Position numbers and translations under genes: made by a program
Part shown: one piece after another, positions 1-8,087 of the stretch
How the letters are laid out: the number at the start of each line of letters is the position of its first letter
How positions within the stretch are numbered: position 1 is the first letter of the stretch
Notes under the pieces: model-generated
Database searches by the model: none
Told to the model about the DNA's origin: nothing
Seen by the model: only the letters and a program-made list of their open reading frames with translations
Assembly: GCA_017889705.1 (NCBI GenBank)
Contig: JAGGAB010000001.1
Location: forward strand, 1 to 64,000
Length of the DNA stretch: 64,000 nucleotides
Direction of reading: 5' to 3'
DNA from: Bacillota bacterium
Lineage (GTDB): Bacteria > Bacillota > Negativicutes > Sporomusales > Sporomusaceae

Positions 1-14
1 TGAGCTACACCAGC
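1..14 (-). tRNA. 5' end of a tRNA, probably tRNA-Thr (cut by window edge)
   Basis: Read on the minus strand these 14 bases begin with GCTGGTGTAGCTCA, the usual start of bacterial tRNA-Thr (acceptor strand, then the first half of the D arm). Two bases separate it from the 3' CCA of the next tRNA, as in a tandem tRNA operon. The anticodon lies outside the window, so the amino acid is a guess from the acceptor sequence. Confidence 0.5.
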
Positions 15-16
15 AT

Positions 17-92
17 TGGTTGCGGGAGCAGGACTTGAACCTGCGGCCTTCGGGTTATGAGCCCGACGAGCTACCAACTGCTCCATCCCGCG
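17..92 (-). tRNA. Initiator tRNA-fMet (anticodon CAT)
   Basis: The minus strand folds as a complete 76-base cloverleaf with encoded CCA. The anticodon loop holds CAT. The first base C faces A at position 72, so the top acceptor pair is a mismatch, and the anticodon stem has three consecutive G:C pairs (CGGG/CCCG). Both are hallmarks that separate initiator from elongator tRNA-Met. It leads a tandem tRNA cluster that runs off the left edge and is transcribed from the consensus promoter just upstream. Confidence 0.95.
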
Positions 93-117
93 ATATTGGC
101 TTTTTGCCACAAAAATG

Positions 118-146
118 ATTATATAGCAGAGCAAGTGAGATGTCAA
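118..146 (-). promoter_or_regulatory. Consensus sigma-A promoter for the tRNA cluster
   Basis: On the minus strand a perfect TTGACA (146-141) and a perfect TATAAT (123-118) are separated by exactly 17 bases. They lie about 25 bases upstream of the initiator tRNA. A full-consensus promoter is typical of stable RNA operons. Confidence 0.85.
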
Positions 147-201
147 TCTATTTTTAGTCAAATTCTTCTGGTTCATATTGGGATAGGAGGATAAGCGGCA
201 A

Positions 202-230
202 TTGACTACTGCTAATTAATGGTGTATATT
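202..230 (+). promoter_or_regulatory. Probable sigma-A promoter of prfC
   Basis: TTGACT (202-207) and TATATT (225-230) with a 17-base spacer stand about 70 bases before the prfC start. No other good candidate is visible between the divergent tRNA promoter and prfC. Confidence 0.6.
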
Positions 231-298
231 AAATTGTTGTACTGTTTACCTTAACTATTATGCTGCAAAGAAATATAAATTATTATTAGGAGGCAATA

Positions 299-1903
299 AT
301 GTCAAATCTTGCTCCCGAAATTAGTAAGCGTCGAACGTTTGCTATTATATCCCACCCTGATGCCGGTAAGACAACCTTGACAGAAAAATTGTTGCTGTAT
401 GGTGGCGCAATACGCTTAGCTGGTTCTGTAAAAGCGAGGAAAGCCCAAAAACACGCAGTATCCGACTGGATGGAGATTGAAAAACAACGTGGAATCTCAG
501 TAACTTCCAGTGTATTGCAATTTGATTATGATGGTTATCGAGTTAATATATTAGATACCCCCGGTCACCAAGACTTCAGTGAAGACACCTATAGGACTTT
601 GATGGCTGCCGACAGTGCTGTCATGTTAATTGATGTGGCTAAAGGTGTGGAAGACCAGACCAAAAAGCTATTTCAGGTTTGCAAACAACGGGGGATACCA
701 GTATTTACCTTTGTGAATAAACTTGACCGCTATGGCCGCAGTCCCTTTGAGCTTATGGAAGAAATCGAGAAGGTCTTAGGTATTCGGGCATATCCAATGA
801 ACTGGCCAATTGGTATTGATGGTAATTATAATGGAATTTATATTCGTAAAGAAGCTAAGATAGAGTTATTTGAGCGCGACGGCGAGCATGGTACGTGGGC
901 ATTGCCTTCAACGCAGGGTAGTGTGGATGATCCGGCGTTTAAAGAAATTCTAGGTGAAGATATTCATCAGGCACTTTGCGATGATATTGAACTTTTGGAT
1001 ATGGCCGGCGAAGAATTTGACTTTGATAAAGTAACTCGCGGTGAACTTACTCCTATGTTTTTTGGCAGCGCGATGAGCAATTTTGGCGTGCGTTTATTTT
1101 TAGAAGACTTTTTAGAAATGGCACCGCAGCCAATGCCGCGTGTGTCTTCGGAAGGTGTGATTGACCCTGCTGATGACACTTTTTCAGCCTTTGTATTTAA
1201 AATTCAGGCCAATATGAACCCCGCTCATCGAGACCGCTTGGCTTTTATGCGGATATGTTCAGGTAAATTTGAACGCGGCATGACAGTGTACCATCCACAG
1301 ACCAATAAACCGGTAAAACTGGCTCAACCTCAGCAGTTTTTGGCGCAAGAACGAACTATCATTGATGAAGCTTATCCTGGAGATATTATTGGATTATTTG
1401 ATCCGGGAATTTTCGGTATTGGGGATACCTTGTGCCAGGAAGGTTCGAACTTTAAGTTTATGGACTTTCCGGTTTTCCCGCCTGAACAGTTTGCCCGTGT
1501 GCAGGCCAAGGACACTATGAAGCGCAAACAGTTTGTTAAAGGTATGACCCAATTAACGCAAGAAGGCGCTGTACAGGTATTCCGTCAGCCTGATTATCCT
1601 GTTGAATCTTTTGTTATCGGCGTTGTTGGCTCCTTGCAGTTTGAGGTGCTTGAATACCGGCTGAAAAATGAATACGGCGTAGATATTTTAATGAATAAAT
1701 TACCTTACTCGGTTGCTCGCTGGATTGTTGGTGAAAATCTTGATGTGAAAGCGTTAAAAAATCTGGATAGCGGTCTTTTGGTACAAGATATAAAAGACAG
1801 GCCGGTTGCCTTAATCAGTAATGAGTGGCAGCTCAGATGGGTTGTAGAACGCAATCCGGAAGTTGAATTCTTGATTGTGCCGGAAGATGCGCGACAGGTA
1901 TAA
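299..1903 (+). CDS. prfC: Peptide chain release factor 3 (RF3)
   Basis: Translational GTPase that recycles RF1/RF2 from the ribosome after peptide release. At 534 residues it matches the usual RF3 length (about 530). The G1 motif SHPDAGKTTLTEK (about residue 18), the G3 motif DTPGHQDF and the G4 motif NKLDR are all present. The segment after G1 (GGAIRLAGSVKARK) is RF3-specific and not EF-G. The EF-G-like domains II and III follow to the C-terminus. ATG is preceded by AGGAGG at 289-294. It is the first gene of the plus-strand block, with its own promoter. The small gene at 1921 follows after 17 bases, so they may be cotranscribed. Confidence 0.96.
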   Translation: MSNLAPEISKRRTFAIISHPDAGKTTLTEKLLLYGGAIRLAGSVKARKAQKHAVSDWMEIEKQRGISVTSSVLQFDYDGYRVNILDTPGHQDFSEDTYRTLMAADSAVMLIDVAKGVEDQTKKLFQVCKQRGIPVFTFVNKLDRYGRSPFELMEEIEKVLGIRAYPMNWPIGIDGNYNGIYIRKEAKIELFERDGEHGTWALPSTQGSVDDPAFKEILGEDIHQALCDDIELLDMAGEEFDFDKVTRGELTPMFFGSAMSNFGVRLFLEDFLEMAPQPMPRVSSEGVIDPADDTFSAFVFKIQANMNPAHRDRLAFMRICSGKFERGMTVYHPQTNKPVKLAQPQQFLAQERTIIDEAYPGDIIGLFDPGIFGIGDTLCQEGSNFKFMDFPVFPPEQFARVQAKDTMKRKQFVKGMTQLTQEGAVQVFRQPDYPVESFVIGVVGSLQFEVLEYRLKNEYGVDILMNKLPYSVARWIVGENLDVKALKNLDSGLLVQDIKDRPVALISNEWQLRWVVERNPEVEFLIVPEDARQV

Positions 1904-1920
1904 GTGAAGGGGGATTGAAA

Positions 1921-2247
1921 ATGTATTCTTTTCCGTTGGAAACTGATGAACTTATCCTGAGAAAAAGTCATGCCAGTTATACCTGCCAGGGAGATGTTTT
2001 AAGCGGAGCGCTTTATCTGACAGATCGGCGCCTGGTTTTTATTGGTTATATATTAAGCATTGACAATAAATATATGGATGAAGTACCGTTAACCCATATT
2101 AAGGCACTATTGCCGGAAAAGACTTTTTTTATCATCCCCAATGTACTAAAAGTAATTACGATTAAAGATAAAACAATCAAATTTATTATAGAAAATCGAA
2201 ACGACTGGCTGGAGGCTATCAACAGACAAGTTACCGTCAGTAATTAA
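1921..2247 (+). CDS. Small GRAM/PH-like domain protein
   Basis: A 108-residue soluble protein without signal peptide or membrane segment. The pattern SYTCQGDVLSGALYLTDRRLVFI is typical of bacterial GRAM/PH-like domains, in which a beta strand with 'G.LYLTdrRLvF' recurs. The C-terminal 'NRNDWLEAINR' fits the closing helix. Its role is unknown; such domains bind lipids or peptides in other systems. AAGGGGG (1907-1913) sits 7 bases from ATG 1921, which favours that start over TTG 1915. It follows prfC closely and precedes ytxC by about 80 bases. Confidence 0.65.
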   Translation: MYSFPLETDELILRKSHASYTCQGDVLSGALYLTDRRLVFIGYILSIDNKYMDEVPLTHIKALLPEKTFFIIPNVLKVITIKDKTIKFIIENRNDWLEAINRQVTVSN

Positions 2248-2325
2248 ATAGTAAAACTGTCATTTCCTCTCATTGTATGCAAATAAGCAGCAATACATAT
2301 ACTATATGAGAAGGGAGTGATGGTG

Positions 2326-3228
2326 GTGAAATTACTTTCCATCGGCCTGAGCGGTGCAACCGAAAATATTCGGGATAAGCTGGAATATGACTGTAAAATC
2401 CTAACCCAAGAAGGATTTAGTGTAGTTATAGAAGAGAATGACCGAGGCGGCTATACATTCTTAGGCTTACATATCGTGGATGGTGAACTGTCTTTTCGAA
2501 ACTTTGAACATATTAAAGCAGTGCTAAAAAGCAGTGTATCCAAACTGCTTGCCGATTGGGTTATTAATTATGAAGAACGTCGAATTGTAAATAAAATCAT
2601 TTCGGAAAATTATTTTTATTTCAATCAAGATGAACGTGAGACTGTAGAAGCAATTGCGTTGCGGACGTTAAGTGGTAATTCTGCCCGCTATAAACTTGTG
2701 CTGACCAGAATCATAGAATATCTTGATGATCATTATGAGCTTGTCCTGGATGGGTTTTTAAGGTTTCGTCTAAAGGATTATCATCTACAGTTATTAAAGA
2801 GTATCGATCATGTTGTTGATGATTTTATGATGGAATTTGAATATAAAGAATTTGTCCGCCTGTTACGCTATTTTGTTGATATGCAAGAACCTCGTGCCGA
2901 GGAAGCTCATGTGGTTATAAAAGAAGGTAACATGTTCACGCTATTTGATTCGCAAGGTAAAATTATCAGTAATCAATATCTTGAGGACATGTTGTTGCAA
3001 AATGATATTGTTGATACTCCAGATAATCTTAATTATGAAGATTTGTTAATAAGTACATTGATAATGTTGGCACCGCGCAATATTATGGTGCATAGCTCCA
3101 ATAAACTTAGAGACCAAGAGCTCGTAGATACGGTAAAAAATGTTTTTGAAGATCGGGTAATAGTCTGTAAAGGCTGTGAAATGTGCTCAGTTAACTATGT
3201 TGATCAATTAAATCCTACAGAATTGTAG
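2326..3228 (+). CDS. ytxC: YtxC-like sporulation protein
   Basis: About 300 residues, matching the putative sporulation protein YtxC family, which lies directly upstream of thrS in Bacillus as it does here. The recognisable middle part reads IISENYFYFNQDERE..VEAIA. The sequence is acidic and helical with no signal peptide or transmembrane span. Two cysteines near the C-terminus form CEMC preceded by CKG. Its biochemical role is not known. The start is uncertain: GTG 2317, ATG 2320, GTG 2323 and GTG 2326 are all in frame. The AAGGGAG box ends at 2317, so GTG 2326 has the best spacing. Confidence 0.75.
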   Translation: MKLLSIGLSGATENIRDKLEYDCKILTQEGFSVVIEENDRGGYTFLGLHIVDGELSFRNFEHIKAVLKSSVSKLLADWVINYEERRIVNKIISENYFYFNQDERETVEAIALRTLSGNSARYKLVLTRIIEYLDDHYELVLDGFLRFRLKDYHLQLLKSIDHVVDDFMMEFEYKEFVRLLRYFVDMQEPRAEEAHVVIKEGNMFTLFDSQGKIISNQYLEDMLLQNDIVDTPDNLNYEDLLISTLIMLAPRNIMVHSSNKLRDQELVDTVKNVFEDRVIVCKGCEMCSVNYVDQLNPTEL

Positions 3229-3240
3229 AATAAGCGACAC

Positions 3241-3270
3241 TTGACATTCCCGTTTGGTTTATATTATAAT
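3241..3270 (+). promoter_or_regulatory. Sigma-A promoter of the thrS leader
   Basis: Perfect TTGACA (3241-3246) and TATAAT (3265-3270) with an 18-base spacer lie just after ytxC. Transcription would begin near 3277, immediately before the T-box stem I. Confidence 0.8.
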
Positions 3271-3276
3271 TTTTTG

Positions 3277-3537
3277 TAATTAAAGATTATGTTTAACAGT
3301 AATGCAGAGGACACGATAATATCTTGAAAGGCGTTTCAGAGAAAAGATGCCATAGGCTGTAAGCATCTTTACGCAAACCAAATATTATTACCACCTTGAA
3401 ACTGCTTCGCTGAACCAAGTAAGCTGAGCCGGGGAATTTCCCCGTTATCAAATTCTGAGATGGCAATTTGCCAAAACAGGGTGGAACCACGGGTATAAAC
3501 TCTCGTCCCTATAGGGAATGAGAGTTTTTTTATTTTT
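3277..3537 (+). promoter_or_regulatory. T-box riboswitch with threonine specifier ACC
   Basis: The T-box signature AGGGTGGAACCACGGG is at 3478-3493. Stem I can be drawn: ATAATAT near 3316 pairs with ATATTAT at the base, then GCGT pairs with ACGC and AGATGC with GCATCT. The loop between the base and the GCGT/ACGC helix reads AAACCAA, placing the codon ACC (3377-3379, threonine) in the specifier position. CAGAGA on the opposite strand fits the AG bulge. An intrinsic terminator follows. Uncharged tRNA-Thr should favour antitermination and thrS expression. Confidence 0.92.
3499..3537 (+). terminator. T-box attenuator terminator before thrS
   Basis: ACTCTC (3499-3504) pairs with GAGAGT (3520-3525), with TCCCTATAGGGA between them, followed by a run of T. 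It is mutually exclusive with the T-box antiterminator that uses 3478-3493. Confidence 0.9.
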
Positions 3538-3554
3538 GTTAAGGAGGCTGCGAA

Positions 3555-5465
3555 ATGAGCAAAATTAAAATGACATTAAAAGACGGCGCTGCACGTGAGG
3601 TTGAACAGGGAACAACCTTGACGGAAGCCGCTAAATCCATCAGTCGCAATTTGGAAAAAGCAGCACTTGTTGCCAAAATAGATGGTCAGTTGGCTGACCT
3701 TACTACTAAGCTTGAAAAAGATGCTGCCGTTGAATTTTTAACTTTTGAAGATGAAAGCGGCAAAGCTGCTTTGCGTCATACTTCCTCACATATTCTGGCT
3801 CAAGCCGTTAAACGGCTGTATGGTGATGTAAAGCTGGGTATTGGTCCGGCAATTGCCAATGGTTTTTATTATGACTTTGATACTGACCATACCTTTACTC
3901 CCGAAGACTTAGTAAAAATTCAAGCTGAGATGGAAAAAATCGTACAAGAAAACTTGCCACTTGAGCGCCGGACAGTAAGCCGTGCAGAAGCACTCAAACT
4001 GTTTGCCGAACAAGGCGAAGTATATAAACAGGAACTTATTGCCGATTTGCCGGACGATGTGGAAATATCACTTTATCAGCAAGGCGATTTTGTTGATCTG
4101 TGTGCAGGCCCGCATGTTGCATCTACCAGTAAGGTTAAAGCCATCAAATTGCAAAGTATTGCCGGTGCGTACTGGCGCGGTGATGAAAAGCGTAAAATGC
4201 TACAGCGTATCTATGGGACTTCTTTCGAAAAGAAAGCTGATTTGGACGCCTACCTCACTATGCTGGAAGAAGCCGCTAAACGCGATCACCGCAAATTGGG
4301 ACGTGAACTTGATTTGTTCAGTATCCAGGATGAAGGTCCGGGATTTCCCTTTTTCCATCCTAAAGGGATGGTCATTCGTAATGAGCTCGAAAATTTCTGG
4401 CGTAAGCTCCATGTAAAATACGGTTATCAGGAAATAAAAACCCCGATAATCCTTCATCAAAAGCTGTGGCAGCAGTCCGGTCACTGGGATCATTACCGTC
4501 AAAATATGTATTTTACTACAATAGATGAAGAGGGCTATGCAGTTAAACCTATGAATTGTCCTGGTGGTATTTTAGTATATCGGACCCAACATCATAGTTA
4601 CCGTGATTTACCGCTTCGTACCTGTGAGCTTGGACTTGTTCACCGTCATGAATTATCCGGAGCGCTACATGGACTTATGCGGGTGCGCAGCTTCACTCAG
4701 GATGATGCTCATATTTTTATGCTGCCATCGCAAATTAAAGCAGAAATCAAAAAAGTCATTGAACTATTCAATACCGTATACAGCGTTTTTGGCCTATCAT
4801 ATCATGCAGAGCTAAGCACTAAACCGGAAAAGGCCATGGGCTCTGATGAGATATGGGAAACTGCAACAACTGCGCTGCAAGAGGCACTGGAAGAGCTCAA
4901 TATGCCGTTTAAAATCAATCCTGGCGATGGCGCTTTTTATGGTCCTAAAATCGACTTTCACCTGCAAGATTCCATTGGACGTACCTGGCAATGCGGCACT
5001 ATTCAGCTTGACATGCTGATGCCGGAAAAATTTGATTTAAACTATATCGGCGAAGATGGTCTCAAACACCGGCCGGTAATGATTCACCGCGTAGCTTATG
5101 GCAGTCTCGAGCGCTTCATCGGTATTTTGATCGAACATTTTGCCGGTGCATTCCCGATATGGTTAGCGCCTGTCCAAGTCAAGATTTTGCCGATAAGCGA
5201 ACGGCATGCTGAATATGCTAATGAGCTTGCGCAGATTATGCGAGATCAGGATATTCGCGTTGAAGTGGATGACCGCAATGAAAAAATAGGCTATAAAATT
5301 CGTGAAGCTCAGTTAGAAAAGCTGCCGTATATGCTGGTTGTCGGTGACAAAGAAGCAGAAACACGCACGGTTGCTGTCCGGAAACGTGGTCAAGGTGATA
5401 TCGGCACAATGCCTGTTGATAATTTCGTTACAACCGCAAGTGCTGAAATTGTTGCCAAAAGTTAA
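3555..5465 (+). CDS. thrS: Threonyl-tRNA synthetase
   Basis: Class II synthetase that charges tRNA-Thr. The 636 residues show the full bacterial order: N-terminal TGS domain (to about 60), the editing domain with HTSSHILAQAVKRLY, the catalytic core and the C-terminal anticodon-binding domain (from about 540). In the core, MNCPGG carries the zinc-binding cysteine, and motif 2 is RHELSGALHGLMRVRSFTQDD. The zinc histidine of IHRVAYGS is present. AAGGAGG at 3541-3547 precedes ATG 3555. It stands alone under T-box control, with the next operon having its own promoter. Confidence 0.97.
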   Translation: MSKIKMTLKDGAAREVEQGTTLTEAAKSISRNLEKAALVAKIDGQLADLTTKLEKDAAVEFLTFEDESGKAALRHTSSHILAQAVKRLYGDVKLGIGPAIANGFYYDFDTDHTFTPEDLVKIQAEMEKIVQENLPLERRTVSRAEALKLFAEQGEVYKQELIADLPDDVEISLYQQGDFVDLCAGPHVASTSKVKAIKLQSIAGAYWRGDEKRKMLQRIYGTSFEKKADLDAYLTMLEEAAKRDHRKLGRELDLFSIQDEGPGFPFFHPKGMVIRNELENFWRKLHVKYGYQEIKTPIILHQKLWQQSGHWDHYRQNMYFTTIDEEGYAVKPMNCPGGILVYRTQHHSYRDLPLRTCELGLVHRHELSGALHGLMRVRSFTQDDAHIFMLPSQIKAEIKKVIELFNTVYSVFGLSYHAELSTKPEKAMGSDEIWETATTALQEALEELNMPFKINPGDGAFYGPKIDFHLQDSIGRTWQCGTIQLDMLMPEKFDLNYIGEDGLKHRPVMIHRVAYGSLERFIGILIEHFAGAFPIWLAPVQVKILPISERHAEYANELAQIMRDQDIRVEVDDRNEKIGYKIREAQLEKLPYMLVVGDKEAETRTVAVRKRGQGDIGTMPVDNFVTTASAEIVAKS

Positions 5466-5484
5466 TTAGCAACCTAAAAAGTGC

Positions 5485-5513
5485 TTGACTTCCCTTTGGC
5501 TAGGTGTTAATAT
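5485..5513 (+). promoter_or_regulatory. Promoter of the infC-rpmI-rplT operon
   Basis: TTGACT (5485-5490) and TAATAT (5508-5513) have a 17-base spacer. They lie about 170 bases before infC, leaving room for a structured leader. Confidence 0.7.
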
Positions 5514-5554
5514 TATTAAGTAATTTAAATATGGTATTAAGCAGAAGCCATCCG

Positions 5555-5655
5555 CTTCTCACCTTACAGCGCTATAATGCTGTTAGTAAGGTTATATAAA
5601 CAATATTTTATTGTGCTATGCGCGGGTGGTTTATGCCACCCGCGTTTTTATTTAA
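5555..5655 (+). promoter_or_regulatory. Probable ribosomal-protein leader (L20-type) of infC operon
   Basis: The leader holds an imperfect hairpin (ACCTTAC...GTAAGGT with AGC/GCT inside, about 5562-5594) followed by a strong terminator. In Bacillus the infC-rpmI-rplT operon is attenuated by L20 binding its leader. The arrangement here is consistent with that, but the L20-binding geometry was not verified. Confidence 0.55.
5621..5653 (+). terminator. Attenuator terminator upstream of infC
   Basis: CGCGGGTGG (5621-5629) and CCACCCGCG (5636-5644) form a perfect 9-bp stem with a 6-base loop, followed by TTTTTATTT. It lies inside the leader, about 40 bases before the infC start, so it must be read through for expression. 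Confidence 0.88.
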
Positions 5656-5685
5656 TTCGAAAAAATATTTAGGAGGTGAGCGGCA

Positions 5686-6219
5686 ATTAGCAAAGAGACT
5701 TTAAAGATTAACGAGGAAATTCGGGCAAAAGAAGTTCGGCTAACCAGCAGTACTAATGAGCAACTAGGCATTGTGTCGCTAAGAGATGCGTTGCGTTTGG
5801 CAAGCGAGCAAAACCTTGATTTAGTAGAGGTAGCACCTACTGCCAAACCGCCTGTATGCCGGATCATGGATTTTGGGAAATACCGGTATGAACAACAAAA
5901 GCGTGATAAAGAAGTTAAGAAGAAGCAAAAGGTAGTTTCTATTAAAGAAGTTAAGCTTCGTCCTAACATTGAAGATCATGATTTTAATGTTAAGCTAAAA
6001 AATGCCCAACGCTTTTTAGAAGACGGCGACAAAGTCAAAGTTACTATTATGTTCAGAGGACGGGAGCTTTCTCATCCTGAATTGGGTAAACAAGTACTGG
6101 TGCGAATGGCTACTTTGCTTAAAGATATGGCTAACATTGAACGTGATGCCAAGCTTGAAGGTAAAAACATGATTATGATTGTAGCTCCTAAGCCCAATAC
6201 CACACAATCTAGCTCATAA
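5686..6219 (+). CDS. infC: Translation initiation factor IF-3 (ATT start)
   Basis: IF3 prevents subunit joining and proofreads the start codon. No ATG occurs at the family N-terminus: the reading frame opens with ATT at 5686, 8 bases after a perfect AGGAGGT (5671-5677). This gives 177 residues beginning ISKETLKINEEIRAKEVRL, the expected IF3 start. A rare start codon is the known basis of IF3 autoregulation. Conserved blocks VAPTAKPPVCRIMDFGKYRYE and IKEVKLRPNIEDHDFNVK are intact. The ATG at 5773 would cut off about 29 residues of the N-terminal domain. First gene of infC-rpmI-rplT. Confidence 0.96.
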   Translation: MSKETLKINEEIRAKEVRLTSSTNEQLGIVSLRDALRLASEQNLDLVEVAPTAKPPVCRIMDFGKYRYEQQKRDKEVKKKQKVVSIKEVKLRPNIEDHDFNVKLKNAQRFLEDGDKVKVTIMFRGRELSHPELGKQVLVRMATLLKDMANIERDAKLEGKNMIMIVAPKPNTTQSSS

Positions 6220-6240
6220 ATAGAAAGGGGATATCCTACT

Positions 6241-6438
6241 ATGCCAAAAATTAAAACACGCAGAAGCGCTGCTAAACGTTTCAAAATTACCGGCAGCGGT
6301 CAATTCAAACGTGCTAAAGCGTTTAAAAGCCACATTCTTGAGAAAAAATCTCCCGCTCGTAAACGTAATCTGCGTAAAGCAACTATGGTTAGCAAATCCG
6401 ATCATGAACGCGTTGTAAAAATGCTGCCTTACGCCTAA
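6241..6438 (+). CDS. rpmI: Large-subunit ribosomal protein bL35
   Basis: 65 residues, strongly basic, the normal size for L35. It has the family start [20 protein letters not shown] and the motif [30 protein letters not shown] precedes the ATG. It lies 21 bases after infC and 40 before rplT, the conserved operon order. Confidence 0.97.
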   Translation: MPKIKTRRSAAKRFKITGSGQFKRAKAFKSHILEKKSPARKRNLRKATMVSKSDHERVVKMLPYA

Positions 6439-6478
6439 AACTATAAACAATTTATAAGTACATCAGGAGGTATATGAC

Positions 6479-6835
6479 ATGCCAAGAGTTAAAAAAGGCG
6501 TTACTGCACATAGACGTCATAAAAAAATCCTTAAATTAGCCAAAGGTTACCGCGGTTCTAAGAGTAAGCTCTTTAAAAAAGCTAATGAAACCGTAATGAA
6601 AGCCCTCTATTATGCGCGGGCAGACCGTCGCGCTAAAAAAGGCGATTTCCGTAAATTGTGGATTACCCGGATCAATGCTGCAGCTCGTATGAGCGGTATC
6701 TCTTACAGCCAGTTGATTAACGGGCTTAAAAAATCCGGTGTAGAAGTTAACCGTAAAATGTTGGCCGATCTGGCAGTTAACGATCTGGCAGCATTCGGTA
6801 AACTGGTAGATGTCGCTAAAGCTCAGTTGAAATAG
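6479..6835 (+). CDS. rplT: Large-subunit ribosomal protein bL20
   Basis: 118 residues, the standard length, starting [19 protein letters not shown] with the long basic N-terminal helix of L20 followed by the globular domain ([20 protein letters not shown]). L20 nucleates 50S assembly and is the known repressor of this operon in Bacillus. AGGAGG precedes ATG 6479. It is the last gene of the operon, with a terminator about 45 bases downstream. Confidence 0.97.
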   Translation: MPRVKKGVTAHRRHKKILKLAKGYRGSKSKLFKKANETVMKALYYARADRRAKKGDFRKLWITRINAAARMSGISYSQLINGLKKSGVEVNRKMLADLAVNDLAAFGKLVDVAKAQLK

Positions 6836-6877
6836 TATTATATTACCCTGTAATTTTAAGTGAATATTACATCATAG

Positions 6878-6907
6878 AAAAATCCCGAAACTATCGGGAT
6901 TTTTTTG
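6878..6907 (+). terminator. Terminator of the infC-rpmI-rplT operon
   Basis: AAAAATCCCGA and TCGGGATTTTTT form a stem over a 5-base loop, ending in a T run. The remaining 180 bases before the aldolase gene are very AT-rich, with no promoter I can place confidently. Confidence 0.88.
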
Positions 6908-7093
6908 ATGTATAATATTTATAAATTTTGGTATTACTAGTAATCAGAATTATAATGGTCTAAAAAATGTGATTTTTTAAAATTTTAGGATAATTTGCAG
7001 GTTTTTTTTTATATAGTGGCGAATAAATATATATAACCCAAACAACTGGCAATATAAAATTTCTTTTAATAAACTAATAAGGAGGAGTTCACT

Positions 7094-7942
7094 TTGGCCC
7101 TAGTATCAATGAAAGAATTACTCCAGGATGCAAGAAAAAGAAAATATGCAGTTGGTGGTTTTAACGTCTTTAATTTCGAAACATTAGGTGCTGTTATTGA
7201 GGTAGCGGAGGAACTAAAAACACCTCTGGTTCTCGGTATTCCTGAGCGGTTATTTAAGTTTGTTGATGTAGATACCTTGAGTGCGGCAATGAACAGAGCT
7301 GCCCAAAAATCTACTGTACCTGTAGCACTTCATCTTGATCATGGTCATACTTATGAAGGGGTGATGAAAGCCATTCGTTGGGGCTTTACTTCTGTCATGT
7401 TTGACGGTTCAGCTTTGTCTTTCGAGGACAACTTAAAACGTACCAAGGAAATTACCCGCATAGCCCATTCTCTCGGTGTATCTGTCGAGGGTGAATTGGG
7501 CTATGTTGGTTGTTATGGGAATATAAAAGATATAAACGAAGAGCATTTAGTGAAACCCGAAATAGCTCAGGATTTTGTTGAGAAAACAAAGATTGATGCC
7601 TTAGCGGTAGCGGTAGGAACCAATCATGGAGTTTATCGCGGCAATACCAATCTGAATTTTTCCAGACTTTCGGAACTTAACTACAAGGTTAATGTGCCAC
7701 TTGTTATGCATGGCGGTTCAAAACTCACCAAAGAAGATTATTATAGTTCCATCCAGTCTGGTATAACAAAAATTAACATTGCAACCGATATGTCTTTGGC
7801 AGCAGCGGAAACTGTAAAAGCTGAATTAGCCAAAAACCAGTCAGCCAATTATATTTACTTAATGTCGGTGGTGAAAAAGGGAGTTAAAGATTCAGTACGC
7901 AAGTATATGTTAGCGTTTGACTGCATCTCAAAAGCGATATAG
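7094..7942 (+). CDS. Class II fructose-bisphosphate aldolase-like protein
   Basis: Zinc-dependent aldolase family, normally cleaving fructose-1,6-bisphosphate (or tagatose/ketose bisphosphates) to two trioses. The 282 residues contain HLDHG (first zinc histidine and catalytic aspartate), VEGELGYVG, GTNHGVYRG (second histidine) and VMHGGS (third). It starts with TTG after GGAGGAG. The substrate loop differs from standard Fba: HGGSKL replaces the usual HGGSG, and NHGVYRGNTNLNF replaces HGxYkG.P.LdF. The substrate is therefore uncertain, and fructose-, tagatose- or another ketose-bisphosphate remain possible. It stands alone between two operons. Confidence 0.8.
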   Translation: MALVSMKELLQDARKRKYAVGGFNVFNFETLGAVIEVAEELKTPLVLGIPERLFKFVDVDTLSAAMNRAAQKSTVPVALHLDHGHTYEGVMKAIRWGFTSVMFDGSALSFEDNLKRTKEITRIAHSLGVSVEGELGYVGCYGNIKDINEEHLVKPEIAQDFVEKTKIDALAVAVGTNHGVYRGNTNLNFSRLSELNYKVNVPLVMHGGSKLTKEDYYSSIQSGITKINIATDMSLAAAETVKAELAKNQSANYIYLMSVVKKGVKDSVRKYMLAFDCISKAI

Positions 7943-7967
7943 CAGACAACAGAAGAAAATGTGTATA

Positions 7968-7999
7968 AATCCCCCCGGCGCACAGCGAGCGGGGGGATT
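7968..7999 (+). repeat. GC-rich hairpin downstream of the aldolase gene
   Basis: AATCCCCCC and GGGGGGATT form a perfect 9-bp stem over a 14-base loop. No T tract follows (the next bases are CGGTGTC), so it may be a rho-independent-like pause or an mRNA 3' stabiliser rather than a classical terminator. Confidence 0.55.
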
Positions 8000-8024
8000 C
8001 GGTGTCTAAGAACTTATTTAGAAC

Positions 8025-8053
8025 TTGTGGTGTTTACTAAAATTGAGTATAAT
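8025..8053 (+). promoter_or_regulatory. Possible promoter of the ktrBA operon
   Basis: TATAAT at 8048-8053 is perfect. The -35 candidate TTGTGG (8025-8030) is weak but has a 17-base spacer. The TTG start of ktrB follows 35 bases later. Confidence 0.5.
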
Positions 8054-8087
8054 CGTTAAGTATAAATGGATTTAGAGGTGGAATATT

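Noticed and set aside
7968-7999. Classical terminator for the aldolase gene
   Set aside because: The hairpin is strong but no T tract follows, so it is listed only as a hairpin.
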